NCBI GenBank assembly: GCA_963820055.1
Contig: CAWFYJ010000003.1
Coordinates: 310,001-374,000, forward strand
DNA from: RHKX01 sp963820055
Lineage (GTDB): Bacteria > Actinomycetota > Thermoleophilia > Solirubrobacterales > 70-9
Reading direction: 5' to 3'
Length of the DNA stretch: 64,000 bases
Positions 49,093 to 57,272 of this stretch are shown in pieces. Numbering within the stretch: position 1 is the first letter of the stretch; each line of letters opens with the position of its first letter. A program made the position numbers and the translations under genes. The notes beneath the pieces were generated by a model. The model ran no database searches. It was not told the origin of the DNA and worked only from the letters and a program-made list of their open reading frames with translations.

Positions 49093-50708
49093 GGGGTTAT
49101 CACCGCCGAGGCGGTCGACGAGTCGCCGCTGTCGGTCGGCTGGTCCTGGACGCCGAGCGTGAAGCCGGCGACCGAGCGGTCACCGTCGACCTTGCTGCCG
49201 CCGATCAGGTAGTCGAGGGCGTTCAGGTACGGGCGGGCCGACTCGATGCCGGGATCGGACTGGCCGGTGCTGTCGACGAGGTCGAGGATCGGCGCGAAGT
49301 TGACGAACACGCTCGGGGTGAGCCCGTCGCCGAGGTTGTCCTCCGCCGCCTGGAACGTGTCGGAGTCGCCGAGCGTCTCCGACGGCGAGAGCACGTCGTC
49401 GACGTTGTCGGCGCCCGCAGCGATAACGACCTTGTCGTCGTCGACGGCGACCTGGGCTCCGAGCGGTGCGCCCTCGGCCTGGATGTCGAACCCGTTCTGC
49501 GACGGCGTCACCTTGAGACCGCGGGACTTGCCGATCGCCGCCTGGAGCTTCGCGACCGCGTCCTCGGCGGCTCCCTGGTCGTCGGTCGTGATGACAACGC
49601 CGCCGCCGAGCCCGAAGATCGACGTGCCCTGGACGAACCCGCCGACGTCGCCGATCCAGGCGAGGTCCTGCTCGAGGTTCAGGCCGGTCGCGTCCTGGAA
49701 GGCCTGAATCGGGTCGACCTGGGCGGCGATGTTCGGCGCCGAGGCCTGGAAGCCGGCCTCGAAGCCCGCCTTGAACTGCGCGATCGAGCCGGCGATCTGG
49801 TCGCCGACATCGGTCGAGGAGAAGGCGAGCCACGCGTCGGCGGGGAGAGTCGTCAGCAGGTCGGAGGGGTCGGGCGCGTTGTCGGCCGCGGGAGCCGAGG
49901 CACCGAAGCCCATCGAGCTGTCGGTGACCGTGCCCCAGGCATCGACCGGGCCGTCACCCATCTGCGAGAGCTGGTCCTCGATCTGGTTGAGCTGGTCGGC
50001 CGGGAGCGAGCCGGAGTTCTTGATCAGGTCGATCGCCTTCTGCGGATCCGCGTAGAGCGAGAAGATGCTGTTGTCGGGGACCTGGTCGAGGCCCGTCGTC
50101 GAGTCGTCGACCCCGGCGAAGTTGTCGTCCTTCGCGTCGATCGCGTCCTCGACGCCCTGGGTCGTGCCGGCGATAAGGAAGTCGCCGTCGATGCCGTAGG
50201 CCGAGTTGTCGGGGCTGACCGAGAGCTGGACACCGTTGTAGTCCTGCTGCTTCGTCTTGCCGGACTGCGCCTGGTCGAGGAACGACTGCGCGGCGCCGGC
50301 GTCGGTGATCGCGATGACGGCGGCGCCCTCCGGCTCGTTCGTCTTGGCGTCGTAGCCGTTGAAGTAGAGGCCGGCGCGGGAACCGAGCCAGGGGGCGATG
50401 TCGGCCTCGTAGGTGAGGTCCTCACCCTCGGAGGCGAGACCGGAGTCGATCGCCTCCTGGATCTTGGCGCCGGAATCGTCGGTGATCAGAAGCTTCGAGA
50501 GCGCCGATTCAAGGTCGTCGCCAAGCTGCCCCTCGGGCCGGATGACGGCCTCCATGTAAAAGGGGGTGTCCGCGGGGACCATCGAGGCCGGGTCGGGGCC
50601 GAGGTCGGCGGAGGCGCTGCTCCCGGAGTCGCTGCCGCATGCGGCGAGCCCGATGGCAGCGGTCGAGAGGATGGTCAGGAGGCTGAGACGTACAAGCTTC
50701 GTTCGCAT
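49089..50708 (-). CDS. DUF3352 lipoprotein
   Basis: A 539-residue lipoprotein: signal peptide with lipobox LAAC (Cys24), a short Ser linker, then a long mature region with repeated features of the DUF3352 family (MVPADTPFYMEAVIRPEGQ; RAGLYFNGYD; later DAWLAFSSTDVGDQIAG and IGDVGGFVQGTS). Strongly acidic overall. Function unknown; it is on the outer face of the membrane. Between glmS and acpS, and its stop overlaps acpS. ATG 50708. Confidence 0.85.
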   Translation of the reverse strand: MRTKLVRLSLLTILSTAAIGLAACGSDSGSSASADLGPDPASMVPADTPFYMEAVIRPEGQLGDDLESALSKLLITDDSGAKIQEAIDSGLASEGEDLTYEADIAPWLGSRAGLYFNGYDAKTNEPEGAAVIAITDAGAAQSFLDQAQSGKTKQQDYNGVQLSVSPDNSAYGIDGDFLIAGTTQGVEDAIDAKDDNFAGVDDSTTGLDQVPDNSIFSLYADPQKAIDLIKNSGSLPADQLNQIEDQLSQMGDGPVDAWGTVTDSSMGFGASAPAADNAPDPSDLLTTLPADAWLAFSSTDVGDQIAGSIAQFKAGFEAGFQASAPNIAAQVDPIQAFQDATGLNLEQDLAWIGDVGGFVQGTSIFGLGGGVVITTDDQGAAEDAVAKLQAAIGKSRGLKVTPSQNGFDIQAEGAPLGAQVAVDDDKVVIAAGADNVDDVLSPSETLGDSDTFQAAEDNLGDGLTPSVFVNFAPILDLVDSTGQSDPGIESARPYLNALDYLIGGSKVDGDRSVAGFTLGVQDQPTDSGDSSTASAVITP

Positions 50709-50763
50709 TCGGCGGATGCTAAACGCTGCAGTTGCGGAAGTGGAGGCTTGAACTCCGTTTTGT

Positions 50764-52620
50764 CTATTCGACGGTGACGGTCTTCGCCAGGTTGCGCGGC
50801 TGGTCGACGTTCAGGCCCAGTTGGCGTGCCGTGTGGTACGCCAGCAGCTGCAGCGGGATGACCGCCAGAATCGGCTGGAGGATCCAATCGGTCCGGGGCA
50901 CGAAGAGGGACTGATCGGCGGCCTCGGCGACCTCGTCGGACCCGTCGGTGCCGATCGCGATCACGTCGGCGCCGCGGGCCCGGACCTCGGCGACGTTCGA
51001 GAGGACCTTGTCGAGCACCGGGCTGTCGGTCGCGATGCAGACGACCGGGGTCGTCTCGTCGAGCAGCGCGATCGGGCCGTGCTTCATCTCCCCCGCCGCG
51101 TAGGCGTCGGAGGGTATGTAGGAGATCTCCTTCATCTTCAGGGCGCCCTCGAGGCAGACGGGCAGGCCGATGTGGCGGCCGAGGTAGAGGAAGAAGCGGC
51201 CCTCGTAGTGACTGCGGGCGATCGCGCGGACCTGCTGGTCGCACGACTCGATCGTCTCCTCGATCTTGCGGGGCAGCGCCTTCAGCTCCGAGATCAGCTC
51301 GGAGATGCGCTCACGGCCGAGGTGGTCGCGGGCCTGGGCGAGCCAAAGGCCGAGCAGGTAGATGGCGGCGACCTGGCTGGTGAAGGTCTTCGTCGCCGCG
51401 ACCCCGATCTCGAGGCCGGCGCGGGTGAAGAGGACCGAGTCGGCGTCGCGGGTCGCCTGGCTGCCCATCACGTTCGTGATCGCGAGGACGTGAGCGCCGC
51501 GCTCGCGGGCGAGCCGCATCGCCGCAAGGGTGTCGGCCGTCTCGCCCGACTGAGTGATGCCGATGACGAGGTCGTCGGTGCCGACGACCGGGTCCCGGTA
51601 GCGGTATTCGGAGGCGACGTCCATCTCGACCGGGACCCGCGCCCAGGTCTCGATCGCGTATCGGCCGACGAGGCCGGCGTGGTAGGAGGTCCCGCATGCG
51701 ACGACGACGACGCGGCGGATCTTCGCGGCCTGCTCGGGTGTGAGGGTCAGCTCGCTGAGGTCGACCTGGTCGACCTCGGGGAGGCGGTCGGTGATCGTCT
51801 CGGCGACCGCATCGGGCTGCTCGTGGATCTCCTTCATCATGAAAGTCGGGTAACCGCCGCGCTCGGCCGCCTCCTCGTCCCAGGTGACCTCTTCGATGTC
51901 GCGGGCGTGCGGACTGCCGTCGGCGTCGGTGATCTCGACGCCCTCGGGGGTGATCGTCACGATCTCGCCGTTCTCGATCTGCATGACCGTGCGGGTCTCG
52001 CGGAGGAAGGCGGGGATCGCGGAGGCCAGGAAGGTCTCTCCTTCGCCGACCCCGATCACCAGCGGGCACTCCTGCCGGGCGCCGACGAGCAGCTCGGGAT
52101 GGTCGACGTGCATGGCGACGAACGCGTAGTGGCCGCGGAGGTCGGCGAATGCCAGCCGGACGGCCTCGGTCAGGTCGCCGTCATAGTGGCGCTCGATCAG
52201 GTGGGCGACGATCTCGGCGTCGGTCTCGGAGCTGAACTCGTGACCGTCGCCCAGCAGGTCGCGGCGCAGCTCGGAGTGGTTCTCGACGATGCCGTTGAGG
52301 ACGATGTTGATCCGGCCGTCCTCGTCGCTGTGCGGATGAGCGTTCTCCTCGGTTACCCGGCCGTGGGTCGCCCAGCGGGTGTGAGCCAGGCCGATCGTCG
52401 CCTCGGCCTCGGCGACGGCGACGGCGCCCTCGTCACGCGGCGTGGCGACGGCAGCGCGGAGATTGGAGAGGTTGCCGACGGCGCGAACCGAGTCGATGCG
52501 CCCGTGATCGAGCACGGAGATTCCGGCGGAGTCGTATCCGCGGTACTCGAGCTTTTCGAGGCCGGCGATGAGTAGATCGCGACATGGCCTCCCGCCCACA
52601 TATCCGACGATGCCGCACAT
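50764..52620 (-). CDS. glmS: Glutamine-fructose-6-phosphate aminotransferase
   Basis: A 618-residue GlmS that forms glucosamine-6-phosphate. The N-terminal glutaminase begins CGIVGYVGGRP, with nucleophile Cys2 exposed after Met removal. The isomerase part has two SIS domains: VACGTSYHAGLVGRYAIE and the ITQSGETADTLAAM phosphate loop, then GRHIGLPVCLEGALKMKEISYI and the C-terminal LAKTVTVE. Length fits exactly. ATG 52620. Confidence 0.98.
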   Translation of the reverse strand: MCGIVGYVGGRPCRDLLIAGLEKLEYRGYDSAGISVLDHGRIDSVRAVGNLSNLRAAVATPRDEGAVAVAEAEATIGLAHTRWATHGRVTEENAHPHSDEDGRINIVLNGIVENHSELRRDLLGDGHEFSSETDAEIVAHLIERHYDGDLTEAVRLAFADLRGHYAFVAMHVDHPELLVGARQECPLVIGVGEGETFLASAIPAFLRETRTVMQIENGEIVTITPEGVEITDADGSPHARDIEEVTWDEEAAERGGYPTFMMKEIHEQPDAVAETITDRLPEVDQVDLSELTLTPEQAAKIRRVVVVACGTSYHAGLVGRYAIETWARVPVEMDVASEYRYRDPVVGTDDLVIGITQSGETADTLAAMRLARERGAHVLAITNVMGSQATRDADSVLFTRAGLEIGVAATKTFTSQVAAIYLLGLWLAQARDHLGRERISELISELKALPRKIEETIESCDQQVRAIARSHYEGRFFLYLGRHIGLPVCLEGALKMKEISYIPSDAYAAGEMKHGPIALLDETTPVVCIATDSPVLDKVLSNVAEVRARGADVIAIGTDGSDEVAEAADQSLFVPRTDWILQPILAVIPLQLLAYHTARQLGLNVDQPRNLAKTVTVE

Positions 52621-52732
52621 GAAGTCTCCCGGGTTGAAGAGGACGTAGAAGGATACGGCCGGGCCCTTGGATCGGCAAATCGCGGGCCGCGGGCCGGGTT
52701 GCGGGACTCCGCCTGGCCGGCGGGCCGCTCGG

Positions 52733-54049
52733 TCAGCCGAGTTCGCGGTTGGCGACGGCGACGAGGCGGCTCAGCACCGCTTCGCACTCGGCCTCGTCGG
52801 GCGCCTCGACCATCACGCGGACGAGCGGCTCGGTGCCCGACGGGCGGACGAGGACGCGGCCGCGGCCCTCGAGCCCGGCACCCTCGCGCCCGACGGCCTC
52901 CCAGAGGCCGGTGGCGGCCGAGAGCGCTTCGCGACTCGGCACGACGACGTTCTCGAGGCGCTGCGGGAGCTTCTCGATCGGGCGGCTCTCCGAGAGGGGC
53001 TTGTCGCCGATCGCGCGCATCACCAGCAGCGCCGCCGCGAGACCGTCGCCGGTCGTCGCGAAGTCGGTCCAGATGATGTGACCGGACTGCTCGCCGCCGA
53101 TCGTCCAGCCGCGCTCGACGAGCTCCTCGATGACGTAGCGGTCGCCGACCTTCGTCGTGGCGACCTCGATTCCGGCTTGCTCCATGGCCGTGTGGAAGCC
53201 GTAGTTGCTCATCACGGTGACGGCGGCGCCGCCTGGCAGCTCGCCGGCCTCGCGCAGGTGGAGCGCGGAGATCGCGACGATCTCGTCGCCGTCGAACTCG
53301 CGACCCTCGCCGTCGACGGCGAGCATCCGGTCGCCGTCGCCGTCGAAGGCGAAGCCGACCTCGGCGCCGTGCTCGGCGACGGCCGCGGCGACGTTGTCGA
53401 GGTGGGTCGAGCCGCAGCCCTCGTTGATGTTCCGGCCGTCGGGCTCGGCGCAGACGGTGATCAGGTCGGCACCGAGGCGCTCGAAGGCGGCCGGGGCGGC
53501 GCGGTAGGTGGCGCCGTTGGCGCAATCGATGACGATCCGCCGGCCCGACAGATCGAGGTCGAAGGTCGACGCGAGCGTCCGCAGGTAGTCGTCGAGGGCG
53601 CCCTCGAGCTTGCGGATGCGCCCGGAGGCCGAGCCCGTCGCGGGGCCGACGGCGACGCGCGCCTCGACCCGGGCCTCGCCCTCGTCGTTGAGCTTGGTGC
53701 CGTCGCGGCCGAAGAACTTGATGCCGTTGTCGCGCCAGGGGTTGTGCGAGGCCGAGACGACCGCGCCCAGGTCGAACCCGTGCTTGCGGACGAGAATCGC
53801 CGCAGCGGGGGTCGGTAGGACGCCGCCGAGGAAGACGTCGGCGCCGGCGGCGGCGAGGCCGGCGGCGAGCGCCGATTCGAGCATGTGCCCGGACTCGCGG
53901 GTGTCGCGGATGATCAGGACCTGCGGGCGGTCGCCGCGCAGCTCCGCGGCCGTGGCCCGGCCGAGCGCGAGCGCCAGCTCCGGAGTGAGGACGTCACCAA
54001 CGGGTCCGCGGACGCCGTCGGTACCGAACAGCTTCTCTCGCTCAGGCAT
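52733..54049 (-). CDS. glmM: Phosphoglucosamine mutase
   Basis: A 438-residue GlmM converting GlcN-6-P to GlcN-1-P, the step after GlmS. Active Ser101 in VVSASHNPWRDNG, metal loop DGDGDRML, and sugar/phosphate loops GGEQSGHII and RPSGTEPLVRVM are all present. 112 bp separate it from glmS; the gap has no recognisable element. A large hairpin lies upstream before rpsI. Confidence 0.97.
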   Translation of the reverse strand: MPEREKLFGTDGVRGPVGDVLTPELALALGRATAAELRGDRPQVLIIRDTRESGHMLESALAAGLAAAGADVFLGGVLPTPAAAILVRKHGFDLGAVVSASHNPWRDNGIKFFGRDGTKLNDEGEARVEARVAVGPATGSASGRIRKLEGALDDYLRTLASTFDLDLSGRRIVIDCANGATYRAAPAAFERLGADLITVCAEPDGRNINEGCGSTHLDNVAAAVAEHGAEVGFAFDGDGDRMLAVDGEGREFDGDEIVAISALHLREAGELPGGAAVTVMSNYGFHTAMEQAGIEVATTKVGDRYVIEELVERGWTIGGEQSGHIIWTDFATTGDGLAAALLVMRAIGDKPLSESRPIEKLPQRLENVVVPSREALSAATGLWEAVGREGAGLEGRGRVLVRPSGTEPLVRVMVEAPDEAECEAVLSRLVAVANRELG

Positions 54050-54092
54050 AGATCGAAATGATTACGACGTTCCGCCAGGAGCGCCTGCTTCG

Positions 54093-54220
54093 AGCAAGCG
54101 TTGATCTGACGCGTGCGGGAGCCCCCGAGGCAAGGAGCCCGAGGCGATAGGCCGATGAGGCCGTGAGCCGAGGGGGACGCCGCATTCGGGGCCTCCCGTG
54201 CCGTCAGATCAGCGCTTGCT
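54093..54220 (-). terminator. Large hairpin overlapping the rpsI stop codon
   Basis: Bases 54093-54125 (AGCAAGCGTTGATCTGACG and on) and 54188-54220 are near-perfect inverted copies; 18 of the outer 20 positions match. The 62-base loop is itself GC-rich and pairable. On the minus strand the 5' arm contains the last sense codons and the stop of rpsI. It occupies nearly all of the 159-bp rpsI-glmM gap. There is no T-run; it may terminate or stabilise the ribosomal-protein mRNA. Confidence 0.6.
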
Positions 54221-55069
54221 GAACTGCGGACGCTTGCGGGCCTTCTTGAGGCCGGCTTTCTTGCGTTCCTTGCGGCGGTCGTCGCGCGTCAGCATGCCGC
54301 GCCGCTTGAGGTCGCCGCGCAGCTCCGGCTCGAGCGCCGTCAGCGCCCGGGCGACACCGTGTCGGACCGCTCCGGCCTGGCCGCTGATGCCGCCGCCGTG
54401 GACGCGGACCTTGACGTCGACGCTGCCCTCGTAACCGGCGGTCACGAGCGGCTGCTTGGCCAGGGCCACGTGCTGGCTGCTCTTGAAGTACTCGTCGATG
54501 CCGCGATCGTTGATGTCGAACGAGCCGTCTCCGGCGCGGACGATGACACGGGCGACGGCGCTCTTGCGCTTGCCGGTCGCCTGGATCTGGGTGTCGGCGG
54601 GAACGGTGACGGTGCGCGGGGCGATCGTCTCTTCGTCGTCGGCCGCGGCGGCAGCGGCGGCCTCGCGGGCGCGGCGCTCCTCCTCTTCGGCCTCGCGGGC
54701 GGCGCGCTCCTCGGCGGTGAGCTCGCGCTCGTCGCCGATCGCGATCGGCTCGAGATCGGCGCCGGGGACGACGTCCTTCTTGTCGGGCTTGGCGGCCGGC
54801 TTCTCTGCGGCGGGCTCCTCGGCTGCTTCCGCAGCGGGCTCCTCAGCGGCAGGCTGTTCGGCTGCGGGCTCCTCGGCGGCAGGCTCTTCCGCGGCCTCGG
54901 CGGCGGGCTCCTCAGCGGCGGGCTGTTCGGCCTCGGCCTCGGGAGTCTCCTCGGCAGCGGATTCCTCGGCAGCGGATTCCTCGGCGGCGGGCTGCTCGGC
55001 CTCGGCCTCGGGAGTCTCCTCGGCGGCGTCTTCCCCCTGCTCGCGCTCGGCGTCTTCGCTCGGGCTCAC
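54209..55069 (-). CDS. rpsI: Ribosomal protein S9 with a 160-residue acidic N-terminal extension
   Basis: 286 residues, about 155 more than normal S9. The C-terminal core starts near 163 (QATGKRKSAVARV), continues GGGISGQAGAVRHGVARAL and ends in the conserved KKARKRPQFSKR tail that reaches the P site. The extension is nearly all Ala, Glu and Pro in repeats; a 17-residue unit (AAEETPEAEAEQPAAEE) occurs twice, at 15-31 and 38-54. A charged helix (ERAAREAEEEERRAREA) precedes the core. No internal start with a good Shine-Dalgarno is obvious. ATG overlaps the rplM stop (ATGA). Codon use and GC are like the neighbours. Confidence 0.95.
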   Translation of the reverse strand: MSPSEDAEREQGEDAAEETPEAEAEQPAAEESAAEESAAEETPEAEAEQPAAEEPAAEAAEEPAAEEPAAEQPAAEEPAAEAAEEPAAEKPAAKPDKKDVVPGADLEPIAIGDERELTAEERAAREAEEEERRAREAAAAAAADDEETIAPRTVTVPADTQIQATGKRKSAVARVIVRAGDGSFDINDRGIDEYFKSSQHVALAKQPLVTAGYEGSVDVKVRVHGGGISGQAGAVRHGVARALTALEPELRGDLKRRGMLTRDDRRKERKKAGLKKARKRPQFSKR

Positions 55070-55500
55070 TTGTTGACCTCCAAAGTCTTCGGCTGCTGAG
55101 CTGCGTGCGGATGGTCAGGGCCTGCGTAGACCTTGAGCTTGAGCAGCTGCTTGCGGGCCATCTTGTTGCGGGGAAGCATCCCCTTGACGGCGCGGCGAAT
55201 GACGTCCTCCGGCCTGCGGTCGAGCATCTCCTCGAGGGTCCGCGAACGGATGCCGCCCGGGTAGCCGCTGTGGCGGTAGTAGCGCTTGCTCTTGAGCTTG
55301 TCGCCGGTGACGGCGATCTTCTCGGCGTTGACGACGACGACGAAGTCTCCGACGTCGCAGTGCGGCGTGTACTCCGGCTTCCGCTTCCCGCGCAGCGCGT
55401 CGGCGATCTGGGTCGCGAGGCGGCCCAGGGTCTGACCGTCGGCGTCGACGACGTACCAGTCGCGCGTGCGGTTCTCGGGTGTGGCTACGAATGTCTTCAT
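55066..55500 (-). CDS. rplM: Ribosomal protein L13
   Basis: A 144-residue L13 of normal length: MKTFVATPENRTRDWYVVDADGQTLGRLATQIA, GDFVVVVNAEKIAVTGDK, YYRHSGYPGGI and GMLPRNKMARKQLLKLKVY. ATG 55500. The frame is open upstream but without L13 character. It is the first gene of the long minus-strand run and is divergent from the riboswitch-controlled M23 peptidase; the shared gap must contain its promoter. Confidence 0.98.
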   Translation of the reverse strand: MKTFVATPENRTRDWYVVDADGQTLGRLATQIADALRGKRKPEYTPHCDVGDFVVVVNAEKIAVTGDKLKSKRYYRHSGYPGGIRSRTLEEMLDRRPEDVIRRAVKGMLPRNKMARKQLLKLKVYAGPDHPHAAQQPKTLEVNK

Positions 55501-55655
55501 TCCGCGAAACAGCCGCGTTCCGACCCGGACGGGTCCCACGCGGCCGGCGGGATGATAGCCATTGGCGCGCGGCGCGGAGTGCGCGGTCGCCCGGGTCCCC
55601 GGATTCGACGGCGGACGGCCTCCGGAATGCCGATCCCGGCGACCGGTCTCGGGGA

Positions 55656-55661
55656 TATACT
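55656..55661 (+). promoter_or_regulatory. -10 TATACT upstream of the riboswitch
   Basis: TATACT matches the consensus -10 in five of six bases and lies about 16 bases before the predicted riboswitch start. No good -35 is seen at the usual distance. Confidence 0.5.
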
Positions 55662-55676
55662 GCCGCGCGCACAGGA

Positions 55677-55833
55677 CCTGCCGAATCTCCGGGCGCACGC
55701 GTCCGGGGGGCGGGGGAACCGCACGGGAGCCGGACCGGCGACGGAACGGCACCCATGGGGCGAATCCAGGCAACAGCCAGGTAGCGCTGCTCTTTCCGCG
55801 CGAGCCCGACAGCTAACCCCGTAGGCCCGAACG
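55677..55833 (+). promoter_or_regulatory. Cyclic di-AMP riboswitch (ydaO/yuaA class)
   Basis: The leader contains the hallmark conserved blocks of this class in order: a GGGGGGCGGGGGAACC segment, GGCACCCATGGGGCGAATCC, CAGGTAG, CCGCGCGAGCCCGACAGCTAACC and CGTAGGC. It ends about 12 bases before the M23 peptidase start. In Actinobacteria this class commonly precedes cell-wall hydrolase genes; ligand binding usually turns expression off. Confidence 0.88.
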
Positions 55834-55845
55834 AAAGAGTCGAAC

Positions 55846-56994
55846 TTGAGCAAGGGCGCCCCGCGCACGCGTACGACGATGACGAGGACGACCAGCCTCG
55901 TCGCCTTCGCCGTGCTCGGCGCCCTGCTGAGCTGGGTCGCAGCCGCCTCCGGCGACGGCGGCATCGGCACGCCGGACCCGCCGAAGGTCAAGGATGTGGT
56001 CTGCAGCGACCGCTGCCTCGACGTCCGCACCGTCGCCGAGACCGGCAAGATCGAGGTCACCGGGAAGTCGCTCGAGGACGTCACGAAGGTGCGGTTCCCC
56101 GGGGCGAACGGCGGCATCGTCGTCGAGCCGGCGAGCGTCGACTCGAAGACGGTCGTCGCCAAGGTGCCCACCGGCGCGGCGTCGGGGAAGGTCACGGTCG
56201 TCAGCCGCTACGGCACCAAGTCGAAGTCGCCGGAGGAGATCGAGGTCAAGCCCGAGGACGCGATCCACTCCGTCGGCGGGTTCGCCGTCAAGCGGGTCGA
56301 GGCGGCCCCGAAGACGGCCTATTTCGACGGCAACAGAGACATCGAGCTCAACTACCTGTTCGAGGCCGACGGCCCGGCCGACATCCGCGTCGACATCATC
56401 TCCAAGGACAGCGGCCAGACCGTCGATTCGATGGTCGAGAGGGACCGGCAGCCGTTCTCGAACCAGTCGGTCGCCTGGGACGGCCTCGACTCGAGCGGCA
56501 AGCCGCCAAAGAACGGCAAGTACAAGTTCCGCGTCTCGGCGCTCGGTGGCGAGAGCGGCAAGAGCGACGCCGCCGGCTTCGGTTACTACGGCTACAAGTT
56601 CCCGCTGCGCGGCAAGCACACCTACGGCGACGGCCTCGGAGCCGGACGCGGCCACCAGGGCCAAGACGTCTTCGCCAAGTGCGGCACGAAGATCGTCGCC
56701 GCCCGCGGCGGCACGATCCAGACGAACGCCTACCAGTCGGCCGCCGGCTACTACCTCGTGATCGACGGCAAGAAGACCGGCCAGGACTTCGTCTACATGC
56801 ACATGGAGCGCGGCGGCCGCCCGAAGGAAGGCACCCGCGTCAAGACCGGCGAGACGATCGGCCGCGAGAGCGACACCGGCGATGCCCAGGGCTGCCACCT
56901 CCACTTCGAGATCTGGTCGGCCCCCGGCTGGTACGAGGGCGGCCACGTCCTCAACCCGACGAAGCCCCTCAAGAAGTGGGACAAGTACAGCTGA
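55846..56994 (+). CDS. Secreted M23 (LytM) peptidase with IPT/TIG-like domain
   Basis: A 382-residue exported cell-wall endopeptidase. Signal peptide (about 13-35). Residues 45-135 look like an IPT/TIG beta-sandwich, with a possible disulfide CSDRC; a second beta domain (145-240) contains GLDSSGKPPKNGKYKFRV, a FlgD-like repeat pattern. The M23 domain (255-378) has the zinc ligands His270 and Asp274 (GHQGQD) and His353 in HLH, with His319 as catalytic His. It cleaves peptidoglycan cross-bridges. TTG 55846 is preceded by GAAAGAG; ATG 55879 is an alternative start. Controlled by the c-di-AMP riboswitch directly upstream. Confidence 0.9.
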   Translation: MSKGAPRTRTTMTRTTSLVAFAVLGALLSWVAAASGDGGIGTPDPPKVKDVVCSDRCLDVRTVAETGKIEVTGKSLEDVTKVRFPGANGGIVVEPASVDSKTVVAKVPTGAASGKVTVVSRYGTKSKSPEEIEVKPEDAIHSVGGFAVKRVEAAPKTAYFDGNRDIELNYLFEADGPADIRVDIISKDSGQTVDSMVERDRQPFSNQSVAWDGLDSSGKPPKNGKYKFRVSALGGESGKSDAAGFGYYGYKFPLRGKHTYGDGLGAGRGHQGQDVFAKCGTKIVAARGGTIQTNAYQSAAGYYLVIDGKKTGQDFVYMHMERGGRPKEGTRVKTGETIGRESDTGDAQGCHLHFEIWSAPGWYEGGHVLNPTKPLKKWDKYS

Positions 56995-57078
56995 GGTAGG
57001 ACCGGAGGGCTTCCGGCTCGCGCCGGTACCCGGCGTCGGGTTTGCAGTGAGGGGGGGTCGCTGGAGGTCGACTTGCGG

Positions 57079-57127
57079 CCACTGGGGCGGATTTGGGGTC
57101 CCCAGGACGCACAATCCGCCCCAGTGG
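57079..57127. repeat. Nested inverted repeat (15-bp perfect arms)
   Basis: CCACTGGGGCGGATT (57079-57093) pairs with AATCCGCCCCAGTGG (57113-57127). The 19-base loop starts with another palindrome, TGGGGTCCCCA. It lies between the convergent M23 peptidase and guaA genes (278-bp gap, otherwise without recognisable features). No T-run; may be a bidirectional terminator or a small repeat element. Confidence 0.7.
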
Positions 57128-57272
57128 AACCGTCCCCCGACCGAAGCGGAGCATTCGGCCGGAGTCATCTGGCGAGGGCGAGGGCCGCCGGATCAAGGAA
57201 GAGGTCGGCGACGCGACCTTCGGTCGCGAGCCGGCCGATGACGCCGAGCCGGCGCCCCTCGGTCCGCCAGAT

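Noticed and set aside
54093..54220. rpsI-glmM hairpin as a MITE or other mobile element
   Set aside because: No target-site duplication was seen and one arm is the rpsI coding end, so an inverted local duplication is simpler.
54740..55069. Acidic repeat region as a separate gene or as a frameshift joined to rpsI
   Set aside because: It is in frame with S9, begins at the ATGA overlap with rplM and has no stop before the S9 core.
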